Positions 24,758 through 34,031 of a DNA stretch of 64,000 nucleotides are shown in pieces (the first letter of the stretch is position 1; each line of letters opens with the position of its first letter). A program made the position numbers and the translations under genes. The notes beneath the pieces were generated by a model. It searched no databases. It had not been told where the DNA came from and saw only the letters and a list, made by a program, of their open reading frames with translations. The DNA is from Agrococcus baldri (GTDB lineage Bacteria; Actinomycetota; Actinomycetes; Actinomycetales; Microbacteriaceae), in contig FOZN01000003.1 in assembly GCA_900114805.1 (NCBI GenBank), forward strand, positions 62,001-126,000, written 5' to 3'.

Positions 24758-27451
24758 ATGCTCAGACGACGGCCGCTTGCCGCTCTGGTCGCTGTCATCG
24801 CCGTGCTGGCGGGCCTGATCACCGCGACGCCGCCTGCTCCCGCCGAGGCGGCGAGCGCTGCCGACTTCACCCCCGGCAACCTGATCTCGGACAAGAACTT
24901 CTTCGAGGGCGGTGCGCTGAGCACGACGCAGGTGCAGACCTTCATCAACCAGAAGCACCCGGGTTGCGCCAGCGGCTACACGTGCCTCGACACCTACGCG
25001 CAGTCGACCCCCTCCATCGCCGCCGATCAGTACTGCCGCGCCTACCAGGGCGTCGCGCGCGAGACGGCGGCGAGCATCATCGCCCGTGTCGGCCAGGCGT
25101 GCGACGTCTCGCAGCGCGTGCTGCTCGTGCTGCTCGAGAAGGAGCAGTCGCTCGTGACGCACCGCTCGCCCTCGGCGACCCGCTACGAGAAGGCCACCGG
25201 CTTCGGCTGCCCCGACACCGCGCCGTGCGACGCCTCGGTGGGCGGCTTCTTCTACCAGATCTACTACGGCGCCCGGCAGTTCCAGCGCTACGCGGACCAC
25301 CCCGGCAACTACAACCACCGCGCAGGTGTGGTGAACAACATCCTCTACCACCCCAACGCGGCGTGCGGATCGAGCCGGGTGCTCATCCAGAACCAGGCGA
25401 CCGCGGGCCTCTACAACTACACGCCGTACCAGCCCAACGCCGCGGCGCTCGCGAACCTCTACGGCACCGGCGACTCGTGCTCCGCGTACGGCAACCGCAA
25501 CTTCTGGCGCCTGTACACCGACTGGTTCGGCGACCCCCGCGGCGGTCTCGTCGGCCCCTCGGTGGGCGAGCTGAACGCGAGCGCCACCTCCGAGGGGCTG
25601 CAGGTCAGCGTCAGCGGCTGGGCGTTCGACCCCGACATCACGGCGCCCTCCAGGGTGCACATCTACGCCAACGCGCCCTACCCGAGCGGCAGGAACGTCG
25701 GCACCCTGATGGCCGACCAGCCCTACACGGGCAGCGCACTGGCCAATCGTGAGAACCGCACCTCGGCCGGATTCTCCGGATCGCTCACGATGCCCAGCGG
25801 CACGACGCGCGTGTGCGCCCACGCGATCGATGAGACCGGCGACGGCAACACGATGATCGGCTGCGCCACGATCTCTCCCATCACCGGCTCCCCGATCGGC
25901 AGCTTCGAGAGCGCGCACGCCGTCGGCTCGACCGCCACGCTCCGCGGCTGGGCACACGACCCCGACACCACCGGGCCGATCCAGGTGCACGTCTACCGCG
26001 GCGGGCCGTACGGCACGGGCACCTGGGCCAAGTCGACGGCCGCCGACCTGGCGCGCCCGGACGTGCAGAGCTCGGTGCCGACAGCAGGCCCCGCCCACGG
26101 CTTCGCGATCCAGGTGCCGCTGTCGGCCGCCGGCGACACGTACTGCGTGCACGCCATGAACGGCGCCGCCGGCGGCGAGGTCCGGCTGCTCGGCTGCCAC
26201 ACCGCCGAGCCGCGCACCGGTCCGCCGCTGGGCAGCTTCGACTCGCTCGTGCGGGGTGCCGCGGGCGGCCAGGCCATCGCGGCGGGCTGGGCGCTCGATC
26301 CCGACACCGCCGCATCCACCGACGTGCGCGTCTCGGTCGACGGCCGCACCTTCGGCACGTACGCGGCGAGCGGCGCTCGCCCAGACATCGAGCGCGCGAA
26401 TCCGGGCTACGGCGCCGCGCACGGCTTCAGCGTGCCGCTGCGGCTGGCAGCGGGCGACCACCAGGTCTGCATCACGGCGCTCGACCGCGTCGGCGGCCAC
26501 GCGACCACGTCGCTCGGCTGCCGGTCGATCTCCGTCGCGGCAGGCGCGGCGCTGCCCGCGCCGGATCGCGTCGCGGGTGCGAACCGCTTCGGCACCTCGG
26601 TGGAGATCTCGCAGCGCTCCTTCCCGGGCACGGCACGCGTGGTCTACCTGGCGAGCGGCACGAGCTTCCCCGACGGCCTTGCCGCCGGTCCTGCCGCCGC
26701 GCACCAGGGCGGTCCCGTGCTGCTGACACCGCGCGACGCGGTGCCGCAGGACGTGCTCGCGGAGATCCAGCGGCTCCGGCCCCAGCAGATCGTGATCGTC
26801 GGCGGCGCGCCGTCGGTGTCGACGGCTGCCGAGGCGCAGGTGCGGCCGCTCGCGGCTGACGTCGTGCGGCTCGGCGGCGCGAACCGCTTCGAGACCAGCC
26901 GCATGATCGCCGAGCACGCATTCGACACGGCTGATGCTGTGTTCCTCGCGACCGGCCGGAGCTTCCCGGACGCGCTCGCTGCAGGTCCCGCCGCAGCACA
27001 CCTGGACGGGCCCGTGCTCCTCGTGGACGGCAAGGTTGCCGCACCGGACGCCGCCACACGGTCGACCCTCGCGGCACTCGGCGCCGGCTACATCGGCATC
27101 GTGGGCAACGGCAACGCCATCTCCACAGGGATCGAGACCGCGGTGCGGACGCCTGGCGTCCAGGTGGAGCGGTTCGCGGGAGGCAACCGCTTCGAGACAG
27201 CCGCTGAGCTCGGGTCGCTCTTCCCCAGCGCCGACTCCGTGCTCGTGGCGAGCGGCGAGAGCTTCGCCGATGCGCTGCCCGGCGCCGCCGCAGCGGGCGC
27301 CTCGGGAGCGCCGCTGATGCTCTCGCACAGGACGTGCGTCCCGGTGCCGACCAACGACCGCATCGTCGGCTGGGACCCCTCGGAGGTGGTGCTGCTCGGC
27401 GGCACGCCGACGCTGGCGACCAGCGTCGCCTCGTACCGCCTCTGCCCCTGA
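24758..27451 (+). CDS. Large secreted cell-wall-binding protein (novel N-domain, three GW modules, CWB2 repeats)
   Basis: An exported protein of 897 residues. The signal peptide is residues 1-31 (basic MLRRR, hydrophobic core, cut after AEA). Residues 32-265 form a Cys-rich domain (eight Cys) seen in many actinobacterial surface proteins, with VLLVLLEKEQSLV (121-133) and YGNRNFWRLYTDWFG; no function is established to my knowledge. Three tandem modules of about 105 residues follow, each with a 'GWAxDPD' core and paired Cys (about 268-590). The C-terminus (about 595-897) has three cell-wall-binding 2 repeats with SFPDGLAAGPA and IVGGAPSVS cores. ATG 24758 has GGGGA upstream; ATG 24743 is an in-frame alternative. 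Confidence 0.85.
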   Translation: MLRRRPLAALVAVIAVLAGLITATPPAPAEAASAADFTPGNLISDKNFFEGGALSTTQVQTFINQKHPGCASGYTCLDTYAQSTPSIAADQYCRAYQGVARETAASIIARVGQACDVSQRVLLVLLEKEQSLVTHRSPSATRYEKATGFGCPDTAPCDASVGGFFYQIYYGARQFQRYADHPGNYNHRAGVVNNILYHPNAACGSSRVLIQNQATAGLYNYTPYQPNAAALANLYGTGDSCSAYGNRNFWRLYTDWFGDPRGGLVGPSVGELNASATSEGLQVSVSGWAFDPDITAPSRVHIYANAPYPSGRNVGTLMADQPYTGSALANRENRTSAGFSGSLTMPSGTTRVCAHAIDETGDGNTMIGCATISPITGSPIGSFESAHAVGSTATLRGWAHDPDTTGPIQVHVYRGGPYGTGTWAKSTAADLARPDVQSSVPTAGPAHGFAIQVPLSAAGDTYCVHAMNGAAGGEVRLLGCHTAEPRTGPPLGSFDSLVRGAAGGQAIAAGWALDPDTAASTDVRVSVDGRTFGTYAASGARPDIERANPGYGAAHGFSVPLRLAAGDHQVCITALDRVGGHATTSLGCRSISVAAGAALPAPDRVAGANRFGTSVEISQRSFPGTARVVYLASGTSFPDGLAAGPAAAHQGGPVLLTPRDAVPQDVLAEIQRLRPQQIVIVGGAPSVSTAAEAQVRPLAADVVRLGGANRFETSRMIAEHAFDTADAVFLATGRSFPDALAAGPAAAHLDGPVLLVDGKVAAPDAATRSTLAALGAGYIGIVGNGNAISTGIETAVRTPGVQVERFAGGNRFETAAELGSLFPSADSVLVASGESFADALPGAAAAGASGAPLMLSHRTCVPVPTNDRIVGWDPSEVVLLGGTPTLATSVASYRLCP

Positions 27452-27460
27452 CGCGCGCCA

Positions 27461-27501
27461 CCGACGGCCGGCCAGGGCATCCGTCCTCGTCCGGCCGTCG
27501 G
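27461..27501. terminator. Inverted repeat between convergent genes, likely bidirectional terminator
   Basis: CCGACGGCCGG (27461-27471) and CCGGCCGTCGG (27491-27501) are perfect 11-base arms around a 19-base spacer. They lie between the ends of two convergent genes. No T-tract follows, as is common for high-GC actinobacteria. Confidence 0.55.
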
Positions 27502-27545
27502 AGCACCGGCGCCCGCAGCCGCTGGCGTCCGCGGACGGTCGAGGG

Positions 27546-29684
27546 TCAGGGGCGCCTGGTGCGCGCCGTGCGGACGGCCTTGCGGACCACCCGCACGCCG
27601 AGCGAGCGCACCCGTCCCAGCGGTCCGAGCGGGCCGAAGCGGCGCTCGATGCGCTCGAGCGCCGCCGTCGATCCGTCGATGCGCTCGGCGTGCTCGGCGC
27701 TGATGGTGATGGTGTCACCGCCGCGGAACGGCCCCGAGACGTCGTAGGCCGGGTCATGCGTCGAGAACAGGTCGAGCCTGCCGGCGCGGGAGCCGTTGAC
27801 CGGGCGGATGCGGTAGCCGGCGGTCTCGACGGTGATGCGCTCGACGAGGAGGCCGGTGCCCTCCGCCGGGTCGAAGCGGATGCCGACGGTGCCGGAGGGC
27901 ACCGTGCACTCGACGCGGAGCGGACCGCCGTTGGGGTGCGTGAACTGCGGCGCGCCCGCGTGCCGGTAGCCGCTGCCGGTGTCGAAGAAGACGGTCGAGT
28001 CGAGCGGACGCCCGCCGGCACGCGCGAGCACGTCGGCGAGCGTGTCGTGCGCGCTCGCACCCACGGCCTGGGCGACCGCCGCGATCGCCGCGCCGCCGAT
28101 CTCGAGCTGCGTCGCGGCAGCTGCGCGGGTGATGCCTGAGCGGGCGCGCAGGCCGACGGGCGCCAGGCCCTGCAGCAGCACGGAGACCCACGCGGGGTGC
28201 TCGAGCTTGTCTCGCACCGGCTGCGGCAGGGTCGCGGCGACGTCGGCGAGACGCTCCAGTGCGGCGCGGCGGACCCACAGCGATGCGCCCGGTGTCGGTG
28301 CCGCCGGGCGACTGATGGGACGGCCCTCGCCTGCGACATCCAGTGCCGTCCGGCCACGGCGCGACGGGGTGCGTGCGAGGCTGCCGACCAGGCGCCTGCC
28401 GAGGGCGATCGGCGGCACGATCGCGCCCAGGGCGCGATCTGAGAGGAAGGCCGCAGCGGCGGCGCGGACTGCGGCGGCATCCGCTCCCAGCGCAGCATCG
28501 GCATGCGATCGGGCGATGCGCGCGTCCTCTGCCCAGCCCGGGCGAGGATCGTCGCCGAGCACCAGGAAGTGCTCGGCCTCGAGCTCCAGCGCCGCAACCA
28601 TGGCAGGACCCGACCCGGGCGCGAGCACGCGCGCGCCGATGCGCTCCGCGGTGCGAGCCGCTTCGGAGCCGCGGTCGCCGGTGACGAGCGCGATCCGCTC
28701 CGGGGCGAGCGCCGCACCCCAGCCGGAGATCGCGGCCGCGGCGAGCGGACCCTCCAGCACGACGATCGCCGCGTCGACGTCGGCGGGCTCTTCGACGGGC
28801 TGGTCGAGCCAGACGGGATCCTGGAGCGTCACCCGCAGCCGATCGGCCGGCATGGTGCGGATCGCGTGGTCGAGCAGCTCCTCGCGCATCGACTCGGGCA
28901 CGGCGGCGAGCAGCTGCCACAGCTCTGCCGTCGCGGCACCATCGGAGTGCGCGGTGAGCTCGTCCAGGCTCAGGTACAGCATCCGGCGCTTGAACACGGG
29001 GCAGCCCCGCTCCCGCACGAGTCGCGCCGCGAGGCCGATGATCGGGTTGGCGGAGAGGTGCTCCAGATCGGAGGTGTCCACCGCGACGGACCAGCGGAAG
29101 CCATGGTCCTCGAAGTAGCCGGTCTGCTCCATCTCGTGGAGGCGCACGGCATCTGCGTAGCCCTCGATCGGGGGCAGCGTGCGCCAGTAGTCGGCCCATG
29201 CAGGGTGACGCAGCACGCTCGAGCGGTAGGCCGTGAAGTAGCTCTGGATGTGGGTGCGCTCCGAGCGCGGGGCACTCGCGTCGGCATCGGGGTGCGCGGC
29301 GGCGTGCCGGGTGATGCCCCAGAGGTCGACATCCGTCGCCGCCATGGTGTCGAGCATGGGCCGCAGGGGGCGGAGCGGACCGAACACCGACGAGTTCGCG
29401 ACGATCAGCTCGTCGAGCTCTGGGATCAGCGGCTCGAGCGCCTCGATGCCGGCCTTGAACGCCTCCACGTCGTAACCGTGGTTCTCGCGCACGAGCAGCG
29501 TGGCACCCATCCGCTCGACGCGCTCGCGTCCGGACTCGTCGAGCTCGCCGTTCACGACCACGACCGCGCGCTCGACCTGCGCGACGAGCGCGCCGAGGTA
29601 GTGCTCGTTCGCGGCATCGAGCCTGCCGTCCACGTCGTGGAAGGCCCAGACGAGCGCCCGTCTCGGCGAAGCCCCCAGCTTCAT
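27546..29684 (-). CDS. Rhamnan-synthesis F (RgpF) family protein
   Basis: A 712-residue protein. The N-terminal region (about 1-300) matches RgpF/DUF616-type glycosyltransferases of rhamnose polymers: RALVWAFHDVDGRL, VRENHGYDVEAFKAG and LIVANSSVFGPLRPL. The middle (about 330-520) is Ala-rich, with a weak transferase-like fold (LVLGDDPRPGWA). The C-terminal region (about 555-690) looks like a beta-sandwich carbohydrate-binding module (DSTVFFDTGSGY). ATG 29684 overlaps the upstream stop by four bases (ATGA), so it is coupled to the WbsX-type gene. It probably adds or modifies rhamnose in the polymer. Confidence 0.8.
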   Translation of the reverse strand: MKLGASPRRALVWAFHDVDGRLDAANEHYLGALVAQVERAVVVVNGELDESGRERVERMGATLLVRENHGYDVEAFKAGIEALEPLIPELDELIVANSSVFGPLRPLRPMLDTMAATDVDLWGITRHAAAHPDADASAPRSERTHIQSYFTAYRSSVLRHPAWADYWRTLPPIEGYADAVRLHEMEQTGYFEDHGFRWSVAVDTSDLEHLSANPIIGLAARLVRERGCPVFKRRMLYLSLDELTAHSDGAATAELWQLLAAVPESMREELLDHAIRTMPADRLRVTLQDPVWLDQPVEEPADVDAAIVVLEGPLAAAAISGWGAALAPERIALVTGDRGSEAARTAERIGARVLAPGSGPAMVAALELEAEHFLVLGDDPRPGWAEDARIARSHADAALGADAAAVRAAAAAFLSDRALGAIVPPIALGRRLVGSLARTPSRRGRTALDVAGEGRPISRPAAPTPGASLWVRRAALERLADVAATLPQPVRDKLEHPAWVSVLLQGLAPVGLRARSGITRAAAATQLEIGGAAIAAVAQAVGASAHDTLADVLARAGGRPLDSTVFFDTGSGYRHAGAPQFTHPNGGPLRVECTVPSGTVGIRFDPAEGTGLLVERITVETAGYRIRPVNGSRAGRLDLFSTHDPAYDVSGPFRGGDTITISAEHAERIDGSTAALERIERRFGPLGPLGRVRSLGVRVVRKAVRTARTRRP

Positions 29685-31825
29685 CCGACCCCCATCGCCG
29701 ATCTGCATGCCTGAAGGTAGGTACGGCCGTACTGCTCGGTCGGTTCGAGGACGGCCGACTCGGCCCACTCGTTCCATGCGTTCACGAAGACGAGCCGGGC
29801 ATCCGGTGAGCGATCGGCGACGGCGGCCGCGCAGTCGGCGAGCCAGCGTCGGAAGGTGTACGGATTCGTGCCGGTGAAGAGGTCGGGCTGCCACTGCCGC
29901 CGCGCGGTGTTGTCGAAGGTGACCATCGCACCCGGGTAGGCGTCATCGGGCAGGTCGGCGAGCCGCTCCGCGTAGCCCTGCACCATCGCGCGATAGCTCA
30001 TCGCCCGGCCCTCGAACCGCGGATCCCACTGGTCCGCGGGGATCTCGGTCGCCACCCAGTCGAGGTTGTGCGGCGCGAAGCCGAGCGAGCCGTCGATGAT
30101 GCCGAGCGCCCCCGCGTCGCGCAGGCTGCCCATCGCCGGGCCGACATCGACCTGCAGCAGCAGCAGCTCGCCGACGCCCTCCTCGCGGCAGCGCGCGCGC
30201 CAGCGCTCGACGGTGGCGACCGGATCGGGCAGCTGCGCGAGCTTGTAGACCGCCAGCACCGCCTTGCCGTCCGCACGCAGGTAGCGCGGATCGCGCAGCA
30301 GCGGCATGACGTCCTCGATGAACTCCTCGGCGGGCACGCTGTCGTACTCCTGCGCGATGAGCACATCGGCGTCGCCGCCGTCCCAGCGCCTGGTCCAGTT
30401 CTCGTTCGCCCACATGATGCACAGAGGCTGCTCGATGTCGCTCTCGAGCAGCCGCTCGATCGGCAGCTCGAGCAGGCGCTTGCCGGCGAACCAGTAGTAG
30501 TAGTACATGAAGCCCGCGATGTCGTGCTCGCGGGCGAGCTCGAGCTGCTGGGCGCGGACGTCGTCGAGCTCGAGCGAGTAGAAGCCCAGCTCGGTCGGCC
30601 GCAGCGGCACGTCATGCCCCGGGTAGATCGGGTGCGCCTTGACGACGTTGTACCACTCGGTGAAGCCCTTGCCCCACCAGCGATCGTTCTCGGCGACGCG
30701 GTGGAACTGCGGCAGGTAGAAGGGCACCAGGCGCGCTCGCGGCTGCGTGCACGGCGCGCCGGGAGATGCGGGAACCTCCGAGCGGGTGAGGATGCGCATG
30801 CCCGCTTCCTCGGAGAGCAGCCCGATCATGCGCTCGATCGCGTGCGCGCACGTGCCGTCGATCTGCCCGGCCTCGGGCTCGAAGTCCTCGCGCTCGAACC
30901 GGAATGCGCGCAGTCCCTGCAGGACGAAGCCGCGGATCCAGTACATCGAGCCGGCGGGGAAGCGCAGCGCCTCCGGGTCGAGCGGCATGCTCAGGCGCCG
31001 GTAGAGCCCGCGCACGAGCTCGAGGTCGCCGCCCCAGTGCTCGGTGCCGGCGATGCTGCCATCGGCCGTCACCACGGCGATGTCGGGGTCGGCGCGCATC
31101 GCCGACACGATCGTCGTCACGTCGTCGGATGAACCGAGCAGCGACTCGACGAACGATGCGCGCCAGGTCGCGCCGTCGCCATCGAGGGTGTCGTGCTCGG
31201 CACGCCACGCGCTCTGTTTGGTGTGCACCTTGAGCACGATCGGGTAGGGGTCGAGGATGCCGGCGTTGACGAGCTGCACGAGGGGCCAGATGTCGCGGCC
31301 GTGGTTCTCGACGGTCAGCACCTCGACGTGGCGCGCACCGGTCGTCCGCAGCCGGGATGCCTCGATCGGCGTGCCCGAGGAGTTCGTGATGTAGAGGTCG
31401 AAGGGCTCGTCGATGGCGGTGAGCCGCTCGAGCAGCTCATCGAGCAGCTCCGGGAAGTGGCAGTGCAGCACGACTGCGATGCCCGCGGGTTGGGAGACGG
31501 GAACCCTGGTGAAGCGCCAGGACACCGGGAAGCCGACGAAGCGGGAGGCGTCCATGCGCGCGGACCAGCGCTCGAAGGACGACGGCGCGGAGGGGTCGCC
31601 GGATTCGAGCGGCGCGCCGCGACGGCGCCCTCGCACGAGCGCCCTCGCCGCGCTGCCGCCGAAGCGAGCCAGCCGCTTCGCCCGTGTCGCCCACAGGCGC
31701 GGGTCCAGCGGATCCGTGCGCGAGGCTCGATCCTCGGCACGCTCGAGGGCGCCGCGGAGGTGGTCGTTCTGCTGGCGCAGCTGGATGAGCTCGTCGTCGC
31801 GATCGGGCTGGTGGTTCTCGGTCAC
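29681..31825 (-). CDS. RgpF-WbsX two-domain glycosyltransferase
   Basis: A 714-residue protein. An N-terminal helical/coiled stretch (1-50) is followed by an RgpF-like domain (about 110-350: VVLHCHFPELLDELL, VENHGRDIWPL, VLKVHTKQSAW, FPAGSMYWIRG) and a WbsX/GH99-like domain (about 368-705: LVPFYLPQFHRV, WWGKGFTEWYNV, FMYYYYWFAGKRLLE, WANENWTRRWDG, VNAWNEWAE). WbsX proteins occur in O-antigen and rhamnan loci and are believed to be glycosyltransferases. The start is GTG 31825, six bases after a TAGGCT box. It is the first gene of a coupled pair with the RgpF protein. Confidence 0.87.
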   Translation of the reverse strand: MTENHQPDRDDELIQLRQQNDHLRGALERAEDRASRTDPLDPRLWATRAKRLARFGGSAARALVRGRRRGAPLESGDPSAPSSFERWSARMDASRFVGFPVSWRFTRVPVSQPAGIAVVLHCHFPELLDELLERLTAIDEPFDLYITNSSGTPIEASRLRTTGARHVEVLTVENHGRDIWPLVQLVNAGILDPYPIVLKVHTKQSAWRAEHDTLDGDGATWRASFVESLLGSSDDVTTIVSAMRADPDIAVVTADGSIAGTEHWGGDLELVRGLYRRLSMPLDPEALRFPAGSMYWIRGFVLQGLRAFRFEREDFEPEAGQIDGTCAHAIERMIGLLSEEAGMRILTRSEVPASPGAPCTQPRARLVPFYLPQFHRVAENDRWWGKGFTEWYNVVKAHPIYPGHDVPLRPTELGFYSLELDDVRAQQLELAREHDIAGFMYYYYWFAGKRLLELPIERLLESDIEQPLCIMWANENWTRRWDGGDADVLIAQEYDSVPAEEFIEDVMPLLRDPRYLRADGKAVLAVYKLAQLPDPVATVERWRARCREEGVGELLLLQVDVGPAMGSLRDAGALGIIDGSLGFAPHNLDWVATEIPADQWDPRFEGRAMSYRAMVQGYAERLADLPDDAYPGAMVTFDNTARRQWQPDLFTGTNPYTFRRWLADCAAAVADRSPDARLVFVNAWNEWAESAVLEPTEQYGRTYLQACRSAMGVG

Positions 31826-31831
31826 CGGACC

Positions 31832-31837
31832 AGCCTA
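31832..31837 (-). promoter_or_regulatory. -10 element, leaderless start of RgpF-WbsX gene
   Basis: TAGGCT on the minus strand, six bases before GTG 31825, with no Shine-Dalgarno. Confidence 0.5.
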
Positions 31838-31869
31838 ACGATCGCTCCGGGCGGTCGCCCCGTCCCGAT

Positions 31870-33150
31870 TCAGCCGACGGTCGTGATCGCGACCGTGCGA
31901 GGCGCGCGCGGCGCGATCTGCTTGCGCAGCGGCCCGATCACGAAGATGACGAGCAGCATCATGCCGAACTCGATCCAGGGTCGGGATTCGGCGAGGCCCT
32001 GCATGAACAGCGCGACCCACAGCAGCAGCGGGATGGCGTTGAGCGCTCGCTCGCCCACCGGCGAGCGGTAGAGCGCGCCCAGGCAGTTCCTCGCCGCGCG
32101 GTACTGGAGACCGCCCCACAGCAGCAGGCCCACGATGCCGAGCTGCATGAACACATCCAGCCAGACGTTGTGCGCCTGCAGGTACACCGTGCCGTGCATC
32201 TCGCCGAGCTGATCGAACGGCGGCACCCACGGCATCCAGTACCCGAGGTAGCCGACCCCGACGACGGGGGAGGTGAGGCCGAGGTCGATCACGCGACCCC
32301 AGATGTCGAAGCGCCCGGTCATGTCGGCATCGCGGCCGAGGAAGTCGGTCACGAAGGCCCAGTTGGCCACGATCACCCCGACGCAGACCAGGCCCACGGC
32401 GATGGCGATGCCGAAGATGCGGTAGAACGTCGCACCGCGCCACCGCACCCACGAGACGACCAGGAAGGTCAGCACCGCGACCATGGCGGTGGCGAACAGC
32501 ACGGTCGCGCTGCGCGTGACGATGTGGGCGAGCAGCGGCAGCGCCACCCAGACGGGCCACCAGCGGTCCAGGCCTGCGGCCGCCCGGCACCCGGCGAGCA
32601 CGAGCGCGATCAGGGCGACCATGCCCAGCAGGTTCGCGTTGCCCATGATGCCCTGCACGCGCCCGCCCTCGAAGATGAGGCCGCTCGACCAATGGAACTC
32701 GGCGCTGGCATCGGGCGGGTAGTCCGCCCAGAGCGGGAACAGCGGGTGACGGAGCACGAGCGCGACGAAGGCCTCGAAGACGAACGAGGCGATCAGCAGC
32801 CCCTGCATCGTCCAGTGCGTGACGTCGAGGATGACCCGGTAGGGCAGCGATGCGATCAGCACCGCGCTCGCGATGGTGCCGAACAGGATCACCGAGCCGA
32901 CGAGCGACCAGCCGGGCGCGATCGCCCAGATCGCCGAGACCAGCGCCATCGTGGCGAACGCCACGACCGAGACCGGCATCCGCCACAGTCGCACGCGCAG
33001 CAGCACGAGCTCGACGGCCACCCAGATGAAGGTGGCCAGCACGACACCTGCCCAGGCGGGATAGCCGATGACGTTGCGCACCGCATCCCCGCAGGCCGCG
33101 TTGGTGACGATCCACGCTGCGAGGATCGTCCTCCTTCTCTGCCCGGGCAC
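31870..33150 (-). CDS. O-antigen ligase/polymerase-like membrane protein
   Basis: A 426-residue polytopic protein with about ten to twelve hydrophobic helices and a large extracytoplasmic loop in the last third. The loop contains GVGYLGYWMPW and QAHNVWLDVFMQLGIVGLLLW, the latter being the Wzy_C-type 'HN-x-x-L' signature of WaaL/Wzy proteins. These transfer or polymerise undecaprenyl-linked glycans outside the membrane. The start is GTG 33150, with a weak CACGAT box six bases upstream and no ribosome site. It lies 44 bases before the RgpF-WbsX gene, same strand. Confidence 0.84.
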   Translation of the reverse strand: MPGQRRRTILAAWIVTNAACGDAVRNVIGYPAWAGVVLATFIWVAVELVLLRVRLWRMPVSVVAFATMALVSAIWAIAPGWSLVGSVILFGTIASAVLIASLPYRVILDVTHWTMQGLLIASFVFEAFVALVLRHPLFPLWADYPPDASAEFHWSSGLIFEGGRVQGIMGNANLLGMVALIALVLAGCRAAAGLDRWWPVWVALPLLAHIVTRSATVLFATAMVAVLTFLVVSWVRWRGATFYRIFGIAIAVGLVCVGVIVANWAFVTDFLGRDADMTGRFDIWGRVIDLGLTSPVVGVGYLGYWMPWVPPFDQLGEMHGTVYLQAHNVWLDVFMQLGIVGLLLWGGLQYRAARNCLGALYRSPVGERALNAIPLLLWVALFMQGLAESRPWIEFGMMLLVIFVIGPLRKQIAPRAPRTVAITTVG

Positions 33151-33260
33151 CGCACCATCGTGCCACGGCTCGGCTCAGTGTGAGCGCTGATGCTCACGCA
33201 GGGGCGGCGCGCGCATGTGCGAGGATTGCTCGCCGCCATCGTCCAGCGAACAGGAGCCCC

Positions 33261-34031
33261 ATGCGCGTCGTCGTCCTCGTGCCGACCTACAACGAGCGTG
33301 AGGCCCTGCCCGTGACGATGCATGACCTGCTGCAGGCTGCGCCGACGGTGGAGGTGCTCGTCATCGACGATGCGAGCCCGGACGGCACTGGTGAGCTGGC
33401 CGACGCGATCGCCGCCGCCGACCCGCGCGTGCGCGTGCTGCACCGCGCGGGCAAGTCGGGCCTCGGGGCTGCCTACGTGCACGGGATGCGCGTTGCGCTC
33501 GAGATGGGGGCGGATGCGGTGGTCGAGTTCGACGCCGACGGCTCGCACCCGGCCGAGGCTGTGCCGCGCATGCTGGCGGCGCTCGCGCACGGCTCCAGGG
33601 CGGGCGCCGATCTGGTGATCGGCTCCCGCTGGATGCCGGGCGGCGGCGTCGTCGACTGGCCCTGGCACCGGCAGGCGATCTCCCGCGTGGGCAATGTGTA
33701 CGCGCGGGTGATGCTGCGGTCGTCGGTGCACGACATGACCGCCGGGTGCCGCGCGTACACGGCCGAGCTGCTGCGACGCATCCCCTTGGACGAGGTGCGC
33801 AGCCAGGGCTACTGCTTCCAGATCGACATGACACGGCGCGCGCTGGAAGCGGGTGCCAGTGTGGTCGAAGTGCCGATCCTGTTCCGTGAGCGCGAGCTCG
33901 GAGCATCCAAGATGACGTCCGACATCGTGGGCGAAGCGCTCGTGAGCGTCACGGGCTGGGCGGTCGGCCGGGCCTGGAGGGCAGTGGCCGAGCGCCTCGC
34001 GCGACTCAGGCGAACGCCGACTGCCCGCTGA
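33261..34031 (+). CDS. Polyprenol monophosphomannose synthase-like GT2
   Basis: A 256-residue GT2 of the DPM1/Ppm1 catalytic-domain type, with no membrane segment and no N-terminal acyltransferase domain. Motifs: VLVPTYNEREALPVT (4-18), VIDDASPDGTGEL (about 35-47), VEFDADGSHPAE (metal site), IGSRWMPGG and TAGCRAYT. It would transfer mannose (or another hexose) from GDP-sugar to polyprenyl phosphate, feeding GT-C enzymes such as the GT39-like proteins at 16.1 and 52.7 kb. CAGGAG precedes ATG 33261. Its end overlaps the convergent acyl-CoA dehydrogenase by 26 bases. Confidence 0.88.
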   Translation: MRVVVLVPTYNEREALPVTMHDLLQAAPTVEVLVIDDASPDGTGELADAIAAADPRVRVLHRAGKSGLGAAYVHGMRVALEMGADAVVEFDADGSHPAEAVPRMLAALAHGSRAGADLVIGSRWMPGGGVVDWPWHRQAISRVGNVYARVMLRSSVHDMTAGCRAYTAELLRRIPLDEVRSQGYCFQIDMTRRALEAGASVVEVPILFRERELGASKMTSDIVGEALVSVTGWAVGRAWRAVAERLARLRRTPTAR

